From NCBI GenBank assembly GCA_032128395.1, contig JAQBGV010000137.1, forward strand, positions 1 to 42,172: 42,172 nucleotides of DNA, given 5' to 3'. Made by a program: the position numbers and the translations under genes. Source of the DNA: JAQBGV01 sp032128395 (GTDB lineage: Bacteria > Planctomycetota > UBA8108 > UBA1146). Under the pieces are notes generated by a model. That model was given only the letters and a program-made list of their open reading frames with translations, made no database searches and was not told the DNA's origin. Shown here in pieces: positions 40,437-42,172 of the stretch (positions within the stretch are counted from its first letter, which is position 1; the number at the start of each line of letters is the position of its first letter).

Positions 40437-42172
40437 CCGTCCTTCTCCTCGGGCAGTGCTACGGGAGTGCTGATCCCCTCCGAGAGGCGCGGGTGCACCT
40501 CTTCGCCAGGTCGGTCCTCCTCGGTCACCCATCCACGCTGCACTTCCGGCCCCCACTCGACGCCGATCGCCTCGCATCCCAGGCCCGAGACGGTCGGACT
40601 CCAGATCCACAGATCGACGGGGTGGCGTTCGCAACGACCGGCGATCAACTCGAGCGCGGTCATCCACTCCGACCACTCCCCTTCTGCGCCCTCGCGGGGC
40701 TCTTCGGTCAGAACGACGCGGACGACCACGTCGGTGCCGGGTCGCTCGAGAAGATGCGCTCCGGCGAGCAGGAGTGCGCGTGTCGCGGGGCGATAGGCCG
40801 ACGATCGCCACTCACCCGGGACGAGGTGGTACCCACCGGCTCGGAAGAGGCGGTCTCCCGCGGAGTCGCGCGTGGCCCGCATGCGCCCGATCCACTCGGT
40901 ACCCTCCGCACTGGGCGCCTCGCGGGCCGGGTGGACTCCCAGCCGGACCGCGATGTCGCGCATCGCCGGCAGGAGGAATCCGTCGGCGACCCGGGCGCGC
41001 GCGCGTTCCGGGCTCTTCGGCGGGAAGTCCCCCTCGGAGAGGATCCACGCCTCCTGGCGGTCGGGGGTCGAGGCGCGGGTGTGGAGGTCGGCGGGGTCTC
41101 CCGCGCTCGGGGCGTAGAGCGCGAGACGAGATCGGTCGAGGCGACGCCAGAGTCGAGGGATCCGTTCCGGCTGCGCGAGCAGGGGGCGGATCGAAAAGGG
41201 ACTGAGGATCTCGATGCGAAGAGTCCCCGGCGGACCGATCGCGGCATCGGGAGACGGGAAGTGCGGGAGGCGACGCTCCACCGCGAGGGCCCAACCCAGA
41301 GCGCGGTCGACCGGCGGCGTGCCACTGACGGCGGCGTCCCCTGGCAGCCAGCGTCCGAGGAGTGACCCGTCTCCCCCACCGCGCAGAGTGGGGTGCGCGG
41401 GAGCCACCAGCAGGATGAATCGATAGAGCAACTCGTCGGCGGGGAGCTGGCTCGCGACGAGTTCGTCGATCCACCCCTCGACTTCGTCGTCGAGGGAGCG
41501 CCCAGCCCCGACAGTCCATGCGGAACGAAGCGCTCCCCCCAGACCATCGAAAGAGGGTTCGAGGGAGCGCGCGCTCGCGTACGCCGTCGCGTATTCCTCA
41601 TCACTTCCCATCGCATCCGGGAGAGGATCGCCGATTCGATCCCCCGCGAGGCGCCTGAGCCGTTCCGCCCAATTCCCCGAATCGATCGGGACCTCGGCGG
41701 GAAGGAGCACCCCGGGGATCGCCGACTCGACACCGAGCCATCCTCGAGCGCGATGCCGCCAGTGTTCTGCGGACGCTCGCGCCGAGTCTCGGAACTCCTC
41801 GGCCCCCATCTCCGCGAAGGCGAGGGTCTCCTCCGGCGTCGGCGCGCGCCCGTAGAGGAAACCTGCCGCGCGCCAGGCTCGCTCGACCGACTCCGGGGAA
41901 ACCGCCAGGATTCGTTCGGCGAGCGGTCGCGTCAGAGGTCCGGAGTTCACCGGAGGAATGCTCCCTGGGGATGGCGAGGCCGGAGGAACCGAGACCGCCG
42001 GAGGATCCCCGGTGGTTCTCGCGACGAACTCCGGGTCCCCGGATGGCGTCAGGGTGGAGTCACTCGGGGTCGGCCCGAGCGTCAGGATGAGGATCACCAG
42101 GACCAGCAGTCCCCCGACCGCGACGAGGATCCCCCGCTCGGAGGGTCGGAAGAGTGGCTCCCTCGGCGGTCG
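40433..42172 (-). CDS. Membrane-anchored protein of unknown function, N-terminus beyond window
   Basis: The frame is open from the right edge of the window to TGA 40433; about 579 residues are visible. It begins 'RPPREPLFRPSERG' followed by a membrane helix 'ILVAVGGLLVLVILILTL', then a Pro/Ser/Thr-rich linker and a soluble domain. Internal GTG 42097 is a possible start but would cut the helix, so the real start is probably upstream. The segment 'RAAGFLYGRAPTPEETLAFA' resembles the start of planctomycete DUF1549/DUF1800-like helical domains, but the family is not certain. Its stop overlaps the squalene-cyclase-repeat gene start, so the two may work together at the envelope. Confidence 0.65.
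   Translation of the reverse strand, partial: RPPREPLFRPSERGILVAVGGLLVLVILILTLGPTPSDSTLTPSGDPEFVARTTGDPPAVSVPPASPSPGSIPPVNSGPLTRPLAERILAVSPESVERAWRAAGFLYGRAPTPEETLAFAEMGAEEFRDSARASAEHWRHRARGWLGVESAIPGVLLPAEVPIDSGNWAERLRRLAGDRIGDPLPDAMGSDEEYATAYASARSLEPSFDGLGGALRSAWTVGAGRSLDDEVEGWIDELVASQLPADELLYRFILLVAPAHPTLRGGGDGSLLGRWLPGDAAVSGTPPVDRALGWALAVERRLPHFPSPDAAIGPPGTLRIEILSPFSIRPLLAQPERIPRLWRRLDRSRLALYAPSAGDPADLHTRASTPDRQEAWILSEGDFPPKSPERARARVADGFLLPAMRDIAVRLGVHPAREAPSAEGTEWIGRMRATRDSAGDRLFRAGGYHLVPGEWRSSAYRPATRALLLAGAHLLERPGTDVVVRVVLTEEPREGAEGEWSEWMTALELIAGRCERHPVDLWIWSPTVSGLGCEAIGVEWGPEVQRGWVTEEDRPGEEVHPRLSEGISTPVALPEEKDG

Overview
The window is high-GC bacterial chromosome, tightly packed with many 4-base ATGA/GTGA overlaps. 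The best guess is Planctomycetota or a close relative. This rests on the EF-hand/dockerin-like C-terminal tail (gene ending at 10322), TPR-HEAT-VWA and squalene-cyclase-repeat proteins, DUF2062/AsmA-like proteins, a fused CcoN-CcoO oxidase and several large secreted beta-propeller or beta-helix proteins. No rRNA, tRNA, CRISPR array, transposase or phage gene was seen.

Layout. 1-6649: a carboxypeptidase-regulatory-like surface protein (truncated by the window edge), a YVTN-propeller lipoprotein, a membrane-anchored YcgR-like PilZ protein with a sigma28-like promoter, and a TPR/HEAT/VWA protein. 6879-11400: a large secreted propeller protein with a dockerin-like tail and a thioredoxin-fold protein that has lost its first active-site Cys. 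11400-14354: a tandem CACCAC-rich repeat, a decayed fragment that looks like a class III nucleotidyl cyclase, a DUF2062/AsmA-like membrane protein and a four-helix membrane protein. 14506-19216: a four-gene operon of KDPG aldolase-like enzyme, UlaG-like metallohydrolase, parallel beta-helix lipoprotein with a PA14-like end, and GHL10-type glycoside hydrolase. Next is a C-terminal arylsulfatase remnant.

19450-37677 is the most interesting part, a respiratory and regulatory island. On the minus strand an operon encodes a tetraheme cytochrome, a Tat-exported four-cluster ferredoxin, a DsrP/NrfD-like quinol-interacting membrane protein, an octaheme HAO-family cytochrome and a small unknown protein. 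Divergent from it are a globin-coupled PAS histidine kinase and an NtrC-family sigma54 activator. The activator carries an in-frame TGA exactly where the family often has Cys. A good -24/-12 (sigma54) promoter then precedes a complete cbb3 oxidase operon: ccoNO fusion, ccoQ, ccoP, ccoG, ccoH, a TauE/SafE-like protein, ccoI and ccoS. A second sigma54-like promoter precedes a tandem universal stress protein gene.

Inferred logic: a heme globin senses O2 (or NO), the kinase/activator pair drives sigma54 transcription of the high-affinity oxidase and of the stress protein, and the adjacent octaheme module probably handles nitrite, hydroxylamine or another N or S oxide through the quinone pool. The rest (37739-42172) holds a small Cys-repeat lipoprotein with a leader hairpin, a strong intergenic hairpin, and a squalene-cyclase-repeat protein downstream of a membrane-anchored unknown that runs off the window.
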